Below are positions 63,028-64,000 of a stretch of DNA of 64,000 nucleotides, in pieces. The notes below the pieces were generated by a model, which saw only the letters and a list, made by a program, of their open reading frames with translations, did not search any database and had not been told where the DNA came from. The stretch covers positions 1,550,001 through 1,614,000 of the forward strand of contig NC_014319.1 in the NCBI RefSeq assembly GCF_000196855.1, read 5' to 3'. The DNA comes from Leuconostoc gasicomitatum LMG 18811. GTDB taxonomy: Bacteria > Bacillota > Bacilli > Lactobacillales > Lactobacillaceae. Numbering within the stretch: position 1 is the first letter of the stretch; each line of letters begins with the position of its first letter. A program made the position numbers and the translations under genes.

Positions 63028-63264
63028 TTAAACGCTCGCTTGTTCATCTTCAACTGCATATACTGCATTATCAAAATCAGCCTTATCCTTACGAACTTGT
63101 GCCTTATTAGCATCATATAATGCTTGATTTTGAATGTTCATATTATTTGTCGTTCCTGTATCAGATACATTGGCATTGAAATAAGCAATGACGGTTGGTG
63201 CCGCACCATCTGTTTCTACGGTAGTTGAAGTTGCATTAATTGCTACTGATTTTGTGACGATCAT
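63028..63264 (-). CDS. Small phage protein
   Basis: 78 residues from ATG 63264 (MIVTKSVAINATSTTVETDG), with GAGGAAA 8 nt upstream. Beta-rich start, charged helical end. Between baseplate and lysis genes. Not recognised. Confidence 0.65.
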   Translation of the reverse strand: MIVTKSVAINATSTTVETDGAAPTVIAYFNANVSDTGTTNNMNIQNQALYDANKAQVRKDKADFDNAVYAVEDEQASV

Positions 63265-63265
63265 A

Positions 63266-63400
63266 TTATTTTTCCTCTTCTTTTTCTGGATATGTTTGTT
63301 GATATTGTTCAACCAACGTTTGTAGCTGAACAATAGCTAACGATTGTGAAGCATTTTGCTGAATAAGTTTCTCAATTACCTTATCTTTATTTAAATTCAC
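63266..63400 (-). CDS. Very small phage protein (44 residues)
   Basis: GTG 63400 with AAAGGAG 6 nt before it; frame MNLNKDKVIEKLIQQNASQS then LAIVQLQTLVEQ to KEEEK, stop TAA 63266-63268, one base from the next ATG. Its start lies inside the previous gene's end (14-nt overlap). Resembles the short XkdX-like proteins of phage late operons in size and place. Confidence 0.65.
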   Translation of the reverse strand: MNLNKDKVIEKLIQQNASQSLAIVQLQTLVEQYQQTYPEKEEEK

Positions 63401-63614
63401 GATTAAGCTCCTTTGTTCCTAAAATTTTATCTGATATAACATCAGCAATTTTATCAAGTTTATTTTTACCATTCATGTTTAACCAGTCTGAACGACTAAT
63501 AACGATTGCGCCGTCACTGATTGCTGTTCCATCGTCAAAAGTCACACTAAACACTAATTTTACTGTGTCATTATTGTTATCTGGAATTTCATTTTTCATC
63601 TGTATATTATTCAT
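63387..63614 (-). CDS. Small phage late protein
   Basis: 75 residues, beta-rich start (TVKLVFSVTFDDGTAISDGA) and a helical end. ATGA overlap with the tail protein's stop, so coupled. Not recognised. Confidence 0.65.
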   Translation of the reverse strand: MNNIQMKNEIPDNNNDTVKLVFSVTFDDGTAISDGAIVISRSDWLNMNGKNKLDKIADVISDKILGTKELNREFK

Positions 63615-64000
63615 TTTAATTGTTCCTTTAATCTTTCAAGTGCGATATTTTGTTCGATTATTCGATTTCGTAATTCTCTAACAATTGGTATTAAAGCAAC
63701 ACCAATTTTAGAATATTCAACACCTTCAACATCACCTGTTTCTGGGCTACGCTGTACTAGATAATCTAAACCCGCCTTAACTAAATCTTCAGCAATTACT
63801 CCATAGTAACGGCGTTTATTCATATCTATTGAACGTTCTGTATCAACACCGGTTTTGTGAAATTTAGCTATTTGTTCACTCTCAAATTTGTCGTGCCAAG
63901 TAGCTGGGTCTAGTGTTAGTAACTTGTTAGCTGTATCTGGTTCTTTTTCGTATTCGATATCTAATTTATATTTAGATGATGATGATGAGCGGACAACGGC
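63611..64000 (-). CDS. Phage tail protein C-terminus with S74 self-cleaving chaperone domain (partial)
   Basis: Cut by the window edge; 129 residues visible. VRSSSSSKYKLDIEYEKE contains the likely self-cleavage serine, followed by PATWHDKFESEQIAK, KRRYYGVIAEDLVKAGLDYL and VEYSKIGVALIPIVRELRN. This is the intramolecular chaperone layout (Peptidase S74) that trimerises tail fibres or spikes and then cleaves itself off. An ATG at 63823 is internal. The receptor-binding part is beyond the window. Confidence 0.82.
   Translation of the reverse strand, partial: AVVRSSSSSKYKLDIEYEKEPDTANKLLTLDPATWHDKFESEQIAKFHKTGVDTERSIDMNKRRYYGVIAEDLVKAGLDYLVQRSPETGDVEGVEYSKIGVALIPIVRELRNRIIEQNIALERLKEQLK

Overview
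The window looks like a stretch of a Leuconostoc (Lactobacillales, heterofermentative lactic acid bacterium) chromosome. The DNA is AT-rich. The tmRNA encodes the tag AKNENSFAIAA. There is a complete fab/acc cluster headed by a MarR-type FabT regulator, cre boxes, a TPP riboswitch over thiM-thiD-thiE, and a Gram-positive comG operon. The genus is an inference from this combination; the species is not claimed.

Layout. (1) 77-563: tmRNA with terminator and promoter. (2) 581-11091: a type II fatty acid synthesis and acetyl-CoA carboxylase operon read leftwards (fabZ1-fabT-fabH-acpP-fabK-fabD-fabG-fabF-accB-fabZ2-accC-accD-accA), driven by a TTGACT-N17-GATAAT promoter with two FabT-like palindromes. 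(3) 11131-17392: metallophosphoesterase, gap, metG, an HD hydrolase and an exported nuclease. (4) 17465-25612: an envelope locus of two tandem three-gene operons and a divergent Rgg-like regulator. (5) 25626-53172: housekeeping and accessory metabolism, including ferredoxin-NADP reductase, nucleoside hydrolase, alpha-galactosidase with a LacI-type regulator, proBA, pepF, a DUF368 transporter, a PadR/DUF1700/DUF4097 stress operon, thiamine salvage, a MoxR-ATPase/VWA-metallopeptidase module, a PBP2-type transpeptidase, YfhO, greA and a sugar porter. (6) 53190-58267: an MltG-like/GH73 fusion, ackA, and the distal comG operon with its methyltransferase. (7) 58526-64000: the lysis end of a prophage inserted in comGC and running off the right edge.

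The most striking locus is at 24.3-25.6 kb. An Rgg-like regulator has a tract of 21 perfect AAGCC units immediately after its start codon. With 21 units the start codon is out of frame with the helix-turn-helix and C-terminal domain; losing one unit (20) or gaining two (23) gives a continuous 360-residue protein. This is the arrangement expected of a slipped-strand phase-variable regulator, captured here in the OFF frame. Next to it, both leftward envelope operons carry the same element, GTCCC-N4-TCGGGG, exactly 27 bases from a TATAAT -10 box. They encode an LPQTA-anchored SEC10/PgrA-like surface protein and membrane proteins that share a repeated 27-residue W/F/RxP/EV/G motif. I infer a co-regulated, possibly phase-variable, envelope regulon; that the regulator binds this element is not shown by sequence.

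The prophage separates comGC-comGG from their normal upstream context (comGA/comGB are not in the window) and removes the comGC pre-pilin leader. comGD-comGG remain open, so excision could restore competence. Between the lysis genes and the junction lie several candidate lysogenic-conversion genes: two coupled membrane proteins, a 59-residue rightward gene, and a three-gene operon with a palindromic operator inside its promoter.
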